Assembly: GCF_900141985.1 (NCBI RefSeq)
Contig: NZ_FQZK01000016.1
Coordinates: 61,500-125,499 of the forward strand
DNA: 64,000 nucleotides
DNA from: Nocardiopsis flavescens
GTDB taxonomy: Bacteria; Actinomycetota; Actinomycetes; Streptosporangiales; Streptosporangiaceae
Direction: 5' to 3'
Numbering within the stretch: position 1 is the stretch's first letter; each line of letters opens with the position of its first letter. Positions 15,735-24,231 of the stretch are shown here, in pieces. Below the pieces are notes generated by a model. It was not told the origin of the DNA. It was given only the letters and a program-made list of their open reading frames with translations, and ran no database searches. Position numbers and translations under genes: made by a program.

Positions 15735-16172
15735 ATGACCGAGCCGTGGCTGGACCGCAAGACCATCGACCACCTCCTCGACGACACCGCGACCTGGGCG
15801 GTCGTCGGCCTGTCGAACGACACCGGCCGTACCGCGTACGGCATCGCCCGGCTGCTCCAGGAGAAGGGCAAGAGGATCGTCCCGATCCACCCCGGCGCCG
15901 CCGCCGCGGGCGAGGAGGTCCTGGGCGAGAAGGCCTACGCGACGCTCGCCGAGGCGTCCGCCGCCGTCGGCCCCATCGACGTCGTGGACGTCTTCCGCCG
16001 CTCCGAGGCGGCCGGGGAGTTCGCGGACCAGGCCGTCGCGATCGGCGCCCGCGGGGTGTGGTTCCAGCTCGGGGTGGTGGACGAGGAGGCGTTCCGGCGC
16101 ACCGAGCGGGCCGGGGTGCCGATGGTGATGGACACCTGCCCCGCCATCCAGTGGGGGCGGCGCGGCGCCTGA
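15735..16172 (+). CDS. CoA-binding domain protein (YccU type)
   Basis: The 145-residue protein is a single Rossmann-fold CoA-binding domain. It has the opening WAVVGLSNDTGRTAYGIARLLQEKG, the strand IVPIHPG and the late motif GARGVWFQLGVVDEEAF. It matches the full length of the YccU family, whose physiological role is not settled. The start is ATG 15735; a TTG four codons earlier is possible and neither has a clear ribosome binding site. It is divergent from the precursor operon and probably unrelated to it. Confidence 0.85.
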   Translation: MTEPWLDRKTIDHLLDDTATWAVVGLSNDTGRTAYGIARLLQEKGKRIVPIHPGAAAAGEEVLGEKAYATLAEASAAVGPIDVVDVFRRSEAAGEFADQAVAIGARGVWFQLGVVDEEAFRRTERAGVPMVMDTCPAIQWGRRGA

Positions 16173-16184
16173 GCGGCCGGGCCC

Positions 16185-16208
16185 GGCCGCCCCGGCCCCG
16201 GGGCGGCC
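16185..16208. terminator. Hairpin between convergent genes
   Basis: GGCCGCCCCGG and CCGGGGCGGCC form an 11-bp perfect inverted repeat with a 2-base centre. It lies just after the CoA-binding gene stop and touches the TetR stop, suiting a bidirectional terminator. Confidence 0.55.
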
Positions 16209-16209
16209 G

Positions 16210-16812
16210 CTACAGCGGCCAGTGCCGCAGCGACGTGTCGACGAGCGCCTGGAGTTCGTCGTGGCCCACCCCGTCGGCGGCCTGGACGGCGATGCCGAAC
16301 CCCAGCGTCACGACGTACCGGGCCAGCCGCCGCGGGTCGGTGCCGGGCGGGAGGTCGCCCTCATCGGCGGCCCGGCGGAAGCGCTCCTCCAGGTGCAGCC
16401 CCGACGTCCTGCGCCAGTCGGCGAGCAGGTCGTGCGGGGTCCGGTTCCCCGCGCCCGACGCCAGCGCGCCCTGCACGACCAGGCAGCCCGGCGGTCCGGC
16501 GAGGGTGGTGGCGCGCACCGCGCCGCGCAGGAACGCCTCGGCGGCCCCGCGCGCGGTCGGCTCCCGCAGGGCGCGCGCCGTGTAGGAGGCGGGACCCTCG
16601 GTGTAGCGCTCCAGCGCCTTGCGGAAGAGCTGTTCCTTGTTGCCGAAGGCCGCGTACATGCTGGTCTTGGTGATCCCCATGGCACCGGTGAGGTCGGTCA
16701 GGCTCGACCCCTCGTAGCCCTGTTCCCAGAACACCCGCATCGCGCGTTCCAGGGCCTCGTCGATGTCGAATTCCCTGGGCCGACCCACGACAGTACTCCG
16801 GGAACCGCTCAT
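16210..16812 (-). CDS. TetR-family transcriptional regulator
   Basis: The 200-residue protein has the TetR DNA-binding domain at residues 8-58 (GRPREFDIDEALERAMRVFW ... LTDLTGAMGITKTSMYAAFGNKEQLFRKAL). A ligand-binding domain with TetR_C-like PPGCLVVQG follows. It probably represses a nearby gene, perhaps the DHFR-like reductase 93 bp further down the window on the same strand or an unlinked target. The start is ATG 16812. Confidence 0.88.
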   Translation of the reverse strand: MSGSRSTVVGRPREFDIDEALERAMRVFWEQGYEGSSLTDLTGAMGITKTSMYAAFGNKEQLFRKALERYTEGPASYTARALREPTARGAAEAFLRGAVRATTLAGPPGCLVVQGALASGAGNRTPHDLLADWRRTSGLHLEERFRRAADEGDLPPGTDPRRLARYVVTLGFGIAVQAADGVGHDELQALVDTSLRHWPL

Positions 16813-16905
16813 GCCCCGATCCTACGCCCCGGTACGGAACCGCCGCCGGGCCGCGGGGCCGGGGCGCGGGCGGTGTCCCGGCCCCGCGGGGGAGGGGCGC
16901 CGGGG

Positions 16906-17472
16906 TCACCGGACGACGTCGAAGACCTGCTTCTGGACACCGTTGGAGTACGCCTCGTGCTCCACGAGCCGCAGGGCGGTGAGGTCCTTGTCGGTGTCGC
17001 TGAACAGCCTCGCGCCCGCGCCCAGGAGCAGCGGGAAGACGAGCAGGTGGTAGCGGTCCACCAGGCCCGCGTCGGCCAGGCCCCGGGCCAGGGTGGCGCT
17101 GCCGTTGACGATGATCGGCCCGCCGTCGGTCTCCTTGAGGGCGGCCACGTCGTCCAGCGAGCGCAGCAGCGTGGCGGGCCAGCGCCCGTCCTGCTCGGCC
17201 AGGGTGGTGGAGACCACGTAGCGCGGCATCGCGTTGTAGCCCGCGAACTCCTCGGTCATCGAGGGCCACACCGGCGCGAACGCCTCGTAGCTGCGGCGGC
17301 CGAGCAGCAGCGCGGTCGCCTCGTCCTGCTCGCGGGCCTTGATCTCGTAGGCGGCCGGGTCGAACTCGACGGCCGTGAAGGTCCAGCCGGTGTTGCGGTA
17401 CCCGGGCTCGCCGCCCGGGGCCTCCATGACGCCGTCGAGGGAGATGAAGGCGGTGACGATCAGAGTGCGCAT
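16906..17472 (-). CDS. Dihydrofolate-reductase-family (RibD C-terminal-like) protein
   Basis: The 188-residue protein has the family pattern MRTLIVTAFISLDGVMEAPGG, then LLLGRRSYEAFAPVW, VVSTTL, GGPIIVNGSATLARGLADAGLVD and the C-terminal LGAGARLF. This is the RibD-C/DHFR-like reductase fold common in actinomycetes. NADPH binding is expected; the substrate is unknown. The start is ATG 17472 after GGGGAA. Confidence 0.87.
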   Translation of the reverse strand: MRTLIVTAFISLDGVMEAPGGEPGYRNTGWTFTAVEFDPAAYEIKAREQDEATALLLGRRSYEAFAPVWPSMTEEFAGYNAMPRYVVSTTLAEQDGRWPATLLRSLDDVAALKETDGGPIIVNGSATLARGLADAGLVDRYHLLVFPLLLGAGARLFSDTDKDLTALRLVEHEAYSNGVQKQVFDVVR

Positions 17473-17600
17473 GATGTGTGTTCCCCGTTTCCGCTCGCAC
17501 TGACACCTTCTCGTCGAACGGGGCCCGGCGCGATCGACACCGCGCCGGGACCTTTTCCGGGATTTCCCCCGCCGGGCGGGCCGGCCCCCGCCCGGCCCGC

Positions 17601-18467
17601 TCAGGCGGGGTGCGGCGCGGGCGCCGGGAGGCGCGCGGTGAGCAGGGAGATGCCGTAGGCGCAGCCCGCCGCGGCCAGGGCCGCCGGGACGAGGCCGATC
17701 GGCCCGCCCAGGAAGGACTCGCCCATGAAGGCGATGGCGACGACGGAGGCCGCGACCGGGTTGGCCACCGTCGTCACGCCCAGCGGTGAGCCGAGTTCCA
17801 TGCCCTGGTAGGCGGCCTGGGCGAGCAGCACCCCCAGCACGGCGATGACGCCGGTGCCCGCCGTCGCCGGGTGGGCGAGCGCGGCGGCGCCGTCGGTGCC
17901 GACGAGGGTCACGGCGGTCTTGGCCAGCGCGGAGGAGACGCCGAAGGCGACGCCCGCCACGGCGGCGAGCAGGTGGCTGCGCCAGGTGGGCGGGCAGCGG
18001 CCCGCCGCCCAGGCGCCGGCGGCGAGCAGGACCAGGGTGCCCAGGGTGACGGCGTACCCGTCGGCGGTGGTGAGGGGGTCGCTGCGCCCGTCCGTCACGG
18101 ACAGGCCCAGCAGGACCGCCACCGAGGCCACGACCAGCACGGCCCCCCGGGTCTGGCGGCGGCTCAGGCGCTGCCCGCCGAGCCGGGTCGCCCAGGGGAT
18201 CGCGAAGACCAGGGCGAGGACGCCCAGCGGCTGGACCACGGTGAGCGGGGCGAAGGCCAGGGCCGCCACCTGGAAGCCGGCCCTGCCCCCGTTGAGCACG
18301 ATCGAGGTCCACCACAGGGGGCGCGCCAGCAGGGCGGCGAGGGACCCGCGCTCCACCAGGGGCTCGGGGACCAGGACCGCCAGCCGCCACTGGGACACCG
18401 CGGCCCCCGCGTAGGCGACACAGGACAGGGTGCCCATCAGGGCGCCGAGCCAGACGAAGGGGTCCAT
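17601..18467 (-). CDS. DMT-superfamily (EamA-like) membrane transporter
   Basis: The 288-residue protein has about nine or ten hydrophobic helices and the internal two-fold repeat of the drug/metabolite transporter superfamily. Examples are PLTVVQPLGVLALVFAIPWA in the first half and GSPLGVTTVANPVAASVVAIAFMGE in the second. It acts in the cytoplasmic membrane and its substrate is unknown. The start is ATG 18467. Confidence 0.82.
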   Translation of the reverse strand: MDPFVWLGALMGTLSCVAYAGAAVSQWRLAVLVPEPLVERGSLAALLARPLWWTSIVLNGGRAGFQVAALAFAPLTVVQPLGVLALVFAIPWATRLGGQRLSRRQTRGAVLVVASVAVLLGLSVTDGRSDPLTTADGYAVTLGTLVLLAAGAWAAGRCPPTWRSHLLAAVAGVAFGVSSALAKTAVTLVGTDGAAALAHPATAGTGVIAVLGVLLAQAAYQGMELGSPLGVTTVANPVAASVVAIAFMGESFLGGPIGLVPAALAAAGCAYGISLLTARLPAPAPHPA

Positions 18468-19098
18468 GTCAGCGATCCTCGCCCGGGCTCGGGGGCGGTG
18501 TCGTCATGCCCGGGGATGATCCCGCGTGACCGGGGCGCGACCGTGCGTGTCCGCGGTGCCGCGGTGTCCTGCCGGGGCGGTGGCCGGACCCGCGGAGGTG
18601 CGGGTGGCGGGCGGGGGGCAAGGGGCTCCTCGGTGATCCGGGTGCGGGCGGTCCCGGCGGACCCGGGGGAGCCGCCGTACCGGCCGGGGGAGGCTCTGTC
18701 GGTGCGGTGTTCGGTGCCGGGGGGCCGGTGCCGGCGGTCCGCCCGCGTGCGGGCCGCGGGACCCCCGGGCCGGACACCTGAACGGCCCGGGGGCCGCGGT
18801 CGGACGGGCGCCGGGTTCACGGGCGCCCCCCGCGGAGCCCGGCGCCGTACGGTCCGGGTTCCACATGCCTCCAACGGTCGGCGGGCCCTGCCGGGTTCCC
18901 CGTCCGGGACACCGGTTCCGCCGGGCCCGTGCCCGCGCACCCGCGCACCGGGTTCCGCGCCGGGCGCGGCCGGTCCCCGCCCCGGCGGCCGGGCCGTGTC
19001 CGCGCGCGGGGGCACCGCGGTCCCGGGACCGCGGTGCCCCCGCCGGGGTCGGTTAGGATGCCCGGCATGCCTTCGACCGCACCCGCCGGAACCCGCCG
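18468..19098. other. Intergenic region without a supported gene
   Basis: The 631 bp are extremely GC-rich. All six frames are compositionally open but none has both a plausible start and protein-like composition. There are several G/C-rich hairpins around 19010-19040 (GGGGGCACCGCGGTCC region), possibly terminators. I see nothing else. Confidence 0.5.
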
Positions 19099-19302
19099 AT
19101 GAACACCGCCTCGATCGTCTCCTGGGTGCTCTTCGTCGCCGTCTTCGCGCTGACCCGGGCCCTCACCAGGCAACCGTACGCCGACCTGTTCGGCGGCCCC
19201 GGCCTCGCCGCGACGCTCGCCTCCTTCGGCACCGCCGCCGCCCTGGGCCTGCTGGTGCTGCTCGCGGTCCAGCGGTTCGCCGGGCGCCCGCCCCGGGAGT
19301 GA
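19099..19302 (+). CDS. Small two-helix membrane protein
   Basis: The 67-residue protein has two hydrophobic stretches (ASIVSWVLFVAVFALT, residues 4-19, and AALGLLVLLAVQRF, about 46-60) and ends in a charged tail. It starts with ATG 19099. Codon usage matches the neighbours. No family or function is recognised. Confidence 0.6.
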   Translation: MNTASIVSWVLFVAVFALTRALTRQPYADLFGGPGLAATLASFGTAAALGLLVLLAVQRFAGRPPRE

Positions 19303-19567
19303 ACGGGGCGCCCCAGCCCCCGTTCACTCCCGGGGCGGGGGGCGGTGTGTCGCATTCCGTCCCCTCCGCGCGTGAGCGGGTGCGTCCGGGCGGGGGTGCC
19401 TGCGACGCCCGGGCCGAGGGCGCCGCGGCGGTGGGAGGGCGCACGTGGCGGGCGTCCGGCCACACCCCGTGCGGACGCCTTCACCGGGCGCTCGGCAGGT
19501 GGGCGAAAAGCCGCAGCCCCAGGGGTTGTGGATCTTTCCGGCGCCGCGGGACCGTAGACTCCTGCGG

Positions 19568-19855
19568 GTGAGCAGAACGAGTCCGGGGCGGCGCCGGACG
19601 GCGCGTGGCGATCGCGATCGGCGGCGGGAGGAGATCCCGCGTACCGCGATGGAGGTCTTCGCGGCGCGTGGTTCCGACAGGGCGTTCCCCGCCGAGGCCC
19701 CCGACCGCGTCGGGCCCGCCCGGGCGGGTGTCCTCCGCCGCCTCCCGTCCGGGGCCGACCCGCTCACCGGCGTCCCGGACCCGCGCGACGCCCCCGGCCC
19801 CGCCCCCGGCCGCCCGGTCGGCGTCGAGCCGTTCGCCGGGGAGGGGGAGCCGTGA
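19568..19855 (+). pseudogene. Decayed TetR-family DNA-binding domain
   Basis: The 95-codon frame from GTG 19568 contains RRREEIPRTAMEVFAARGSD, then APDRVGPARAGVLRRLPSGADPLTGV. This aligns by eye with the TetR helix-turn-helix (REEILRTALEVFAARG ... IADRVGVARAGVLHHFPSKEDLLTAV). Several helix positions are replaced by Pro, and the whole ligand-binding domain is missing. The stop overlaps the GTG of the next gene (GTGA), so it may still be translated to couple that gene. I read it as a regulator relic. Confidence 0.5.
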
Positions 19856-20550
19856 AGGAGGCGGTCGAGCGGCTGTACGCGGTGTTCGCGCGCCACCGCC
19901 TGTCGGCGCGGATCAACGGCTGTCCGCACTGCGTCACGGACGAGGACCAGCGCATGCTCCGCGGCTCGCCCCTGCGCGAGCTGGGCGAGGGCGACCTGCG
20001 CCGGTTCGTCGCCAAGGCCCTCACCACCTGGGGCGGAGTGGACGACCTGCGGCACTTCCTGCCGCGCATCCTCGACCTCGCGCTGCCCGGCGACGGGTTC
20101 ATCGACATCGACACGGTGGCCGCCAAGCTGGACCTGGCCCGCTGGGGGGAGTGGCCCGCCGACGAGCGCGCCGCCGTCCGGGCCTGCTTCGCCGCCCTGT
20201 GGCTGCGCACCCTGGACCGCGAACCCGAGGAACGGCCCGCCGTGCTGCTCCTGGACACGCTGGCCACCGCCTTCGACGACCTGGCGCCGTTCCTGGACAC
20301 CTGGACCGAGCGGCTGCGGAACTGGGGCTCCCACCCCCGCGCGCTGCGCCAGTTCGCGGACACGGCGGGCACGGTGGTGGCCACCTCGCCCACCGTGCGC
20401 CACCCCCAGGTGGTGATGTGGCTGCTGGACCTGATCCCCCTGCTGGAGACCCTGTTCAAGGAGTTGGAGGACGCGGACACCGGTCTGGCCGAGTCCGTCC
20501 TGGACACCCACGACCAGCTCGTCCTGCTGCGCGCCGCCGTCGCCCGCTGA
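19852..20550 (+). CDS. Conserved hypothetical protein
   Basis: The 232-residue soluble protein has CPHC at residues 24-27 (ARINGCPHCVTDEDQRML) and is otherwise helical and acidic. It resembles actinobacterial proteins of unknown function that share the N-terminal GCPHC...DE pattern, but I cannot name a family. GTG 19852 follows a GAGGGGGAG site. The Cys pair suggests a metal site or redox pair; this is inference. Confidence 0.7.
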   Translation: MKEAVERLYAVFARHRLSARINGCPHCVTDEDQRMLRGSPLRELGEGDLRRFVAKALTTWGGVDDLRHFLPRILDLALPGDGFIDIDTVAAKLDLARWGEWPADERAAVRACFAALWLRTLDREPEERPAVLLLDTLATAFDDLAPFLDTWTERLRNWGSHPRALRQFADTAGTVVATSPTVRHPQVVMWLLDLIPLLETLFKELEDADTGLAESVLDTHDQLVLLRAAVAR

Positions 20551-20637
20551 CGGGCTCCGCCCGGGTGCGGGCGGGGCGGGCGGTGTCCGCGCGGGACGCG
20601 GCCGGGCCCTTGCGCATCGCCCCCCCGGACACGCGGA

Positions 20638-20665
20638 GGGCGGCGGACCGCGTGGTCCGCCGCCC
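20638..20665. terminator. Bidirectional hairpin terminator
   Basis: GGGCGGCGGACC-GCGT-GGTCCGCCGCCC is a perfect 12-bp stem with a 4-base loop. It lies between the convergent genes ending at 20550 and 20680. Confidence 0.75.
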
Positions 20666-20679
20666 TTCGCCTCCGCCCG

Positions 20680-20874
20680 TCAGCCGTCCCGGTGCGCGGG
20701 CTCCACCACCGTGTCCGGCCCCGGGTACACGAGCCGCTCCGATCCGTCGGGGAAGCGCACCAGGTAGGGCGGGCCGTCCCCGGCCCCGCGCACCTCGACG
20801 ATCTCGCCGACGTGCCCGCCCCCTTCACCGGTGACCCCGTGCGTGTGGATGCGGTCCCCGACGCTCGCGTGCAT
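20680..20874 (-). CDS. DUF1918 small protein
   Basis: The 64-residue protein matches the short actinobacterial DUF1918 pattern: MHASVGDRIHTHG, then GEIVEVRGAGDGPPYLVRFPDG and PGPDTVVEP. The fold is probably a small SH3-like barrel. Members are often stress-linked, but the function is not established. The start is ATG 20874. Confidence 0.85.
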   Translation of the reverse strand: MHASVGDRIHTHGVTGEGGGHVGEIVEVRGAGDGPPYLVRFPDGSERLVYPGPDTVVEPAHRDG

Positions 20875-20965
20875 GATCCCCCCGTTCCGGCCGGGCCCCC
20901 GCCCGGCCCGTTCCGGGGTCTACCCGGCGCCCCCGCCCCCCGAACCGTGGCCCCGCCCGGAACCC

Positions 20966-20983
20966 CTACGCACAAAGGGGTAG
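20966..20983 (+). promoter_or_regulatory. 18-bp operator-like element upstream of the ABC exporter
   Basis: CTACGCACAAAGGGGTAG has CTAC/GTAG dyad ends and stands 82 bases before the ATPase start. The identical 18 bases occur at 24171, before the hydrolase gene. It is a candidate binding site for the NarL-type response regulator of this region. Confidence 0.6.
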
Positions 20984-21065
20984 CGGGGGGCTGACGAAGC
21001 TCCGATGCGGCGCGGGGGCGTCCGGCCGCACGCTGGGCGGGACGGACGAGACGAGGAGGTGCCGC

Positions 21066-21983
21066 GTGCTGGCGGTACGGGAGCTGACCAAGCGCTACGG
21101 GGACAGGACGGTGGTGGACGGGCTCACCTTCACGGTGGAGCCCGGCCGGGTCACCGGTTTCCTCGGGCCCAACGGGGCGGGCAAGACGACCACGATGCGG
21201 GTGCTGCTGGGGCTGGCCGCGGCCACCTCCGGGGAGGCGCTGGTGGACGGCCGCGCCTACCGCGACCTGCCCCGGCCCGCGCTGCGGGTGGGGGCGGTGC
21301 TGCCCTCGGGGCCCGCCCACCCCGGGCGCTCGGCCCGGGCCCACCTGCGGGCCAAGGCCGCGAGCGTGGGCGTCCCCCGCGACCGCGTGGAGGAGGTGCT
21401 GGAGCAGGCCGGGCTGGCCGGGGCCGCGGGCCGCCGGGTGGGCGGGTACTCGCTGGGCATGCGGCAGCGGCTCGGCGTGGCCGATGCGCTGCTGGGCGAC
21501 CCCGGGGTGCTGCTGTTCGACGAGCCCGTCAACGGGCTGGACCTGGACGGGGTGCGGTGGATGCGCGGGCTCATGCGGCGGATGGCCGGGGAGGGGCGCA
21601 CCGTCTTCGTCTCCAGCCACCTGATGAGCGAGATGGAGGCGGTCGCCGACCACCTGGTGGTCGTAGGCCGGGGTCGGCTGATCACCGACGCCCCGCTGTC
21701 CGAGGTCATCGGCGCCTGGTCGCGCACCCACGTGGAGGTGCGCACCCCCGACACCGGGTCGCTGGGGGAGTGCCTGGCGGCCCTGGGACCGCGGGTGCGG
21801 GTGGAGGCCGGCGCCGGCCTGCTGCGGGTGTTCGGCCCGTCGGCCGCCGAGGTCGGGGACCTGGCGCACGGTGCCGGGGTCCGCGTCCACGGGCTCCTGA
21901 CCAGGGAGGCGTCCCTGGAACAGGCGTACCTGGAACTCACCGGCGGGGCCGTCGAGTTCGCGTCCGCGGAGGGTGCGCGATGA
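21066..21983 (+). CDS. ABC transporter ATP-binding protein (drug/antibiotic exporter type)
   Basis: The 305-residue protein has Walker A FLGPNGAGKTTTMRVLLGLA, signature YSLGMRQRLGVADALLGDP and Walker B VLLFDEPVNGLDLDGVRW. It carries the C-terminal extension usual in DrrA/CcmA-like exporters. GTG 21066 follows a GAGGAG site. It overlaps the permease gene by ATGA and energises it. The 18-bp element upstream suggests control by the two-component system at 24.2-26.5 kb. Confidence 0.92.
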   Translation: MLAVRELTKRYGDRTVVDGLTFTVEPGRVTGFLGPNGAGKTTTMRVLLGLAAATSGEALVDGRAYRDLPRPALRVGAVLPSGPAHPGRSARAHLRAKAASVGVPRDRVEEVLEQAGLAGAAGRRVGGYSLGMRQRLGVADALLGDPGVLLFDEPVNGLDLDGVRWMRGLMRRMAGEGRTVFVSSHLMSEMEAVADHLVVVGRGRLITDAPLSEVIGAWSRTHVEVRTPDTGSLGECLAALGPRVRVEAGAGLLRVFGPSAAEVGDLAHGAGVRVHGLLTREASLEQAYLELTGGAVEFASAEGAR

Positions 21984-22795
21984 CCGGCGACCGTACGACC
22001 GGGACCCCGCCCCGCTTCCCGGTGGAGCTGGGCCGGGAGACCGCGGCGGAGTGGATCCGCCTGACCTCGCTGCGCTCCACCTGGTGGGTGGTGGCGGCGG
22101 CGCTGTGCGGCATGGCCGTGTTCGCCGCGCTCATGGGAGGCGCCGAGCTGGCGCGGATCGCCGAGAACCCCGACGAGGCGGACTCCCTGGCCTACGCCCG
22201 GCTGCTCTCCCAGGGGCACTTCTACCTGGTGCAGTTCACGGTGCTGACCCTGGCCGGGCTCGCCGCCACCGGCGAGTTCGGGGACCGGGGCGTCACGGGG
22301 ACCCTGCTGGCCCGGCCGGACCGGGGGCTGGTGCTGACCGCCCGCACGCTGGTGGTCGCGGGCGTGGCCGGGGCGCTCGGCGTCCTGGCCACCGCGGTCG
22401 GCGCGGCGGTCCTGGCCGGGTTCGTGGGCGGGCACGCCTCCCCGGACCTGCCCGCCCTCGCCGGTACCGCGCTGGGCGCGGGGCTGTGCATGGCGCTCTT
22501 CGCCGTCCTGTTCACGGGCGCGGGGACGGCGCTGCGCAGCGCCCCCGGCACGTTCGTGCTCGGGTTCCTGCTGCTCCTGGGTCTGCCGATGGTGCTCCAG
22601 CTGTCCGGGAACCCGGTGCTGGACGACCTGGCGGCGCTGGCCCCGGGCACCGCCGGGATCGAGTTCTACGCGGGCGGCGACGTGGGCTTCTACACGGCGC
22701 CCCACGACGGCCCCGTCAACGTCGTCGTGGTGGCGGGGTGGGCGGTCGCCGCCCAGATCGTCGCCCGCGCGGAGCTGCGCGTCCGCGACGTGTGA
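21980..22795 (+). CDS. ABC transporter permease
   Basis: The 271-residue integral membrane protein has about six helices, beginning EWIRLTSLRSTWWVVAAALCGMAVFAALMGG. This is typical of permeases paired with a separate ATPase. There are further helices around residues 80-100, 110-140, 160-185 and 190-210. Its ATG overlaps the ATPase stop. The exported substrate is unknown; with a stress-type two-component system next to it, a membrane-active compound is a reasonable guess. Confidence 0.88.
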   Translation: MTGDRTTGTPPRFPVELGRETAAEWIRLTSLRSTWWVVAAALCGMAVFAALMGGAELARIAENPDEADSLAYARLLSQGHFYLVQFTVLTLAGLAATGEFGDRGVTGTLLARPDRGLVLTARTLVVAGVAGALGVLATAVGAAVLAGFVGGHASPDLPALAGTALGAGLCMALFAVLFTGAGTALRSAPGTFVLGFLLLLGLPMVLQLSGNPVLDDLAALAPGTAGIEFYAGGDVGFYTAPHDGPVNVVVVAGWAVAAQIVARAELRVRDV

Positions 22796-22806
22796 CCCGC
22801 CCGCAC

Positions 22807-22839
22807 CGGCCGCGGACCCCTCCCGGGGGTCCGCGGCCG
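22807..22839. terminator. Hairpin between convergent permease and hydrolase genes
   Basis: A 14-bp perfect stem (CGGCCGCGGACCCC and its complement) with a 5-base loop fills most of the 52-bp gap between the two stop codons. Confidence 0.75.
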
Positions 22840-22847
22840 CACGCGTG

Positions 22848-24113
22848 TCAGTGCCGGGTCACCTCGGTGACCCCGGGCGCCGGGTCCGGCAGCGGTGACG
22901 CCCCGCCGCGCAGGTGGTGGTCGAAGAACGCCGCCAGGTGCGCCCGCTGGGCGCCGACCGACTCCTGCGGGTCCACGCTCCCCACCCCGCCCTCCACCGC
23001 GTTGCGCCAGGCCGCCGAGGAGGGGGCCAGGGCCGCGTCCACCTGCGGGGCGATCCACTGCTGGTCGGTGAAGGACATGTGCTCCCCGTCGGGGATGTAC
23101 ACCTCCAGGACCGGCCCGGCGGACGCCTCGACGAACATCGCCCAGTCCGGGGAGTGGTCGGAGTGGTGCGGCAGCCCCCGGCTCCCGCTGACCCCGGCCC
23201 CCATCAGCGCGAAGGGGCGGTCCGCGCCCGCCAGGGTGGCGTCGGACCACACCTCGTCGCCCACGTGGTAGGCCATGCTGCCGTCCAGGTTCGCCCCGGC
23301 GTCGACCCGGTCGTCCACGAGCATCGTCTCGGCCGTGGTCACCCCGCCGAAGGACTGGCCGAACATGCCGACGCGCTCCGTGTCCAGGGCCTGGGCCAGT
23401 CCGGGCGGCAGCGGGCGGCCGGAGTCGTCCTCGGTGTCCCCGGCGGCGAACCCGTCCAGCCGGTCCAGCACGAACCGGGTGTCGTCCAGGCGCACCCGCG
23501 CCGCCAGCCGCCGGTTCCCGGTGTCGTTGGCGGGCATCGCCGTGCGCAGCAGGCGGCCGTCGGGCAGGTCCACGACGGGCGCCTCGTAGGGGTGGTCCAT
23601 GGCGACCACGGCGTACCCCCGGGAGGCCAGGTCCTCGCACAGGGCGGTGTACTGGGCCCGGGACATGCGCATCCCGGGGGAGAAGAGGACCACCGGAAGG
23701 TCCTCGTCCGCGGCGGCGGCGTCGAGCCGGGAGGAGGTCGGGGTCCCCGCGGTGTCCACGGTGTCGCGTGCGATGCCGTACTGCTCCAGGTCCCGTTGGA
23801 GGGACAGGGCGAGTGATTCCGGGACGTACGGCGCGGTCTCGCCGTCCCCCTCCGCCGGGTACCAGACGTCGAGCACCACGTCGCGGTCCTCGGCGGCCGG
23901 GACCCAGGGGTGCCCGCGGCCGGCGTCGACCAGGTGCAGCGTGGTGCGGCCGGTGGCGTGCGGGCCGGTGGGCGGCGGGGGCGCGAGGGCGAACGGCTCG
24001 GGGCCGGTCACGGCGGACAGGGCGGTCGGTGCGGACAGGGAGGCCGCCAGGACCAGCGCTGCGCACAGCAGGGCGCGGGTCCGGACGGCGCGGGGTGTCG
24101 TTGATCGTGCCAT
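22848..24113 (-). CDS. Secreted alpha/beta hydrolase, PAF-acetylhydrolase-like
   Basis: The 421-residue protein starts with a signal peptide (RTRALLCAALVLAASLSAPTALS). It has nucleophile motif GQSFGG, an LVVLFSPGMRMSRAQYTALCEDLASRGY-type oxyanion region (here LPVVLFSPG), and late His in DGEHMSFTDQQW. The layout resembles platelet-activating-factor acetylhydrolase family II and bacterial dienelactone-hydrolase-like proteins. ATG 24113 is preferred over an ATG 12 codons earlier because the signal peptide then has normal length. The 18-bp element at 24171 stands 57 bases upstream, so it is probably controlled with the exporter. The substrate is unknown. Confidence 0.82.
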   Translation of the reverse strand: MARSTTPRAVRTRALLCAALVLAASLSAPTALSAVTGPEPFALAPPPPTGPHATGRTTLHLVDAGRGHPWVPAAEDRDVVLDVWYPAEGDGETAPYVPESLALSLQRDLEQYGIARDTVDTAGTPTSSRLDAAAADEDLPVVLFSPGMRMSRAQYTALCEDLASRGYAVVAMDHPYEAPVVDLPDGRLLRTAMPANDTGNRRLAARVRLDDTRFVLDRLDGFAAGDTEDDSGRPLPPGLAQALDTERVGMFGQSFGGVTTAETMLVDDRVDAGANLDGSMAYHVGDEVWSDATLAGADRPFALMGAGVSGSRGLPHHSDHSPDWAMFVEASAGPVLEVYIPDGEHMSFTDQQWIAPQVDAALAPSSAAWRNAVEGGVGSVDPQESVGAQRAHLAAFFDHHLRGGASPLPDPAPGVTEVTRH

Positions 24114-24170
24114 GCCCGCATGCTCCGCCGCGGGCCGGTCCGGGCACATCGTCCGGACGGCGGCGGCCTC

Positions 24171-24188
24171 CTACGCACAAAGGGGTAG
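24171..24188 (+). promoter_or_regulatory. Second copy of the 18-bp operator-like element
   Basis: This is identical to the element at 20966 (CTACGCACAAAGGGGTAG). It lies between the response-regulator stop and the hydrolase start, in the hydrolase promoter region. Confidence 0.6.
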
Positions 24189-24231
24189 GGGTCCTCCCCG
24201 GGGAGGTGCCGGGGGCGGGTCCCGCCCGGCG

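Noticed and set aside
18504..18866. Pro/Gly-rich small ORFs in the 18.5-19.0 kb gap
   Set aside because: All frames are open with the same biased composition, and none has a ribosome binding site or recognisable family.
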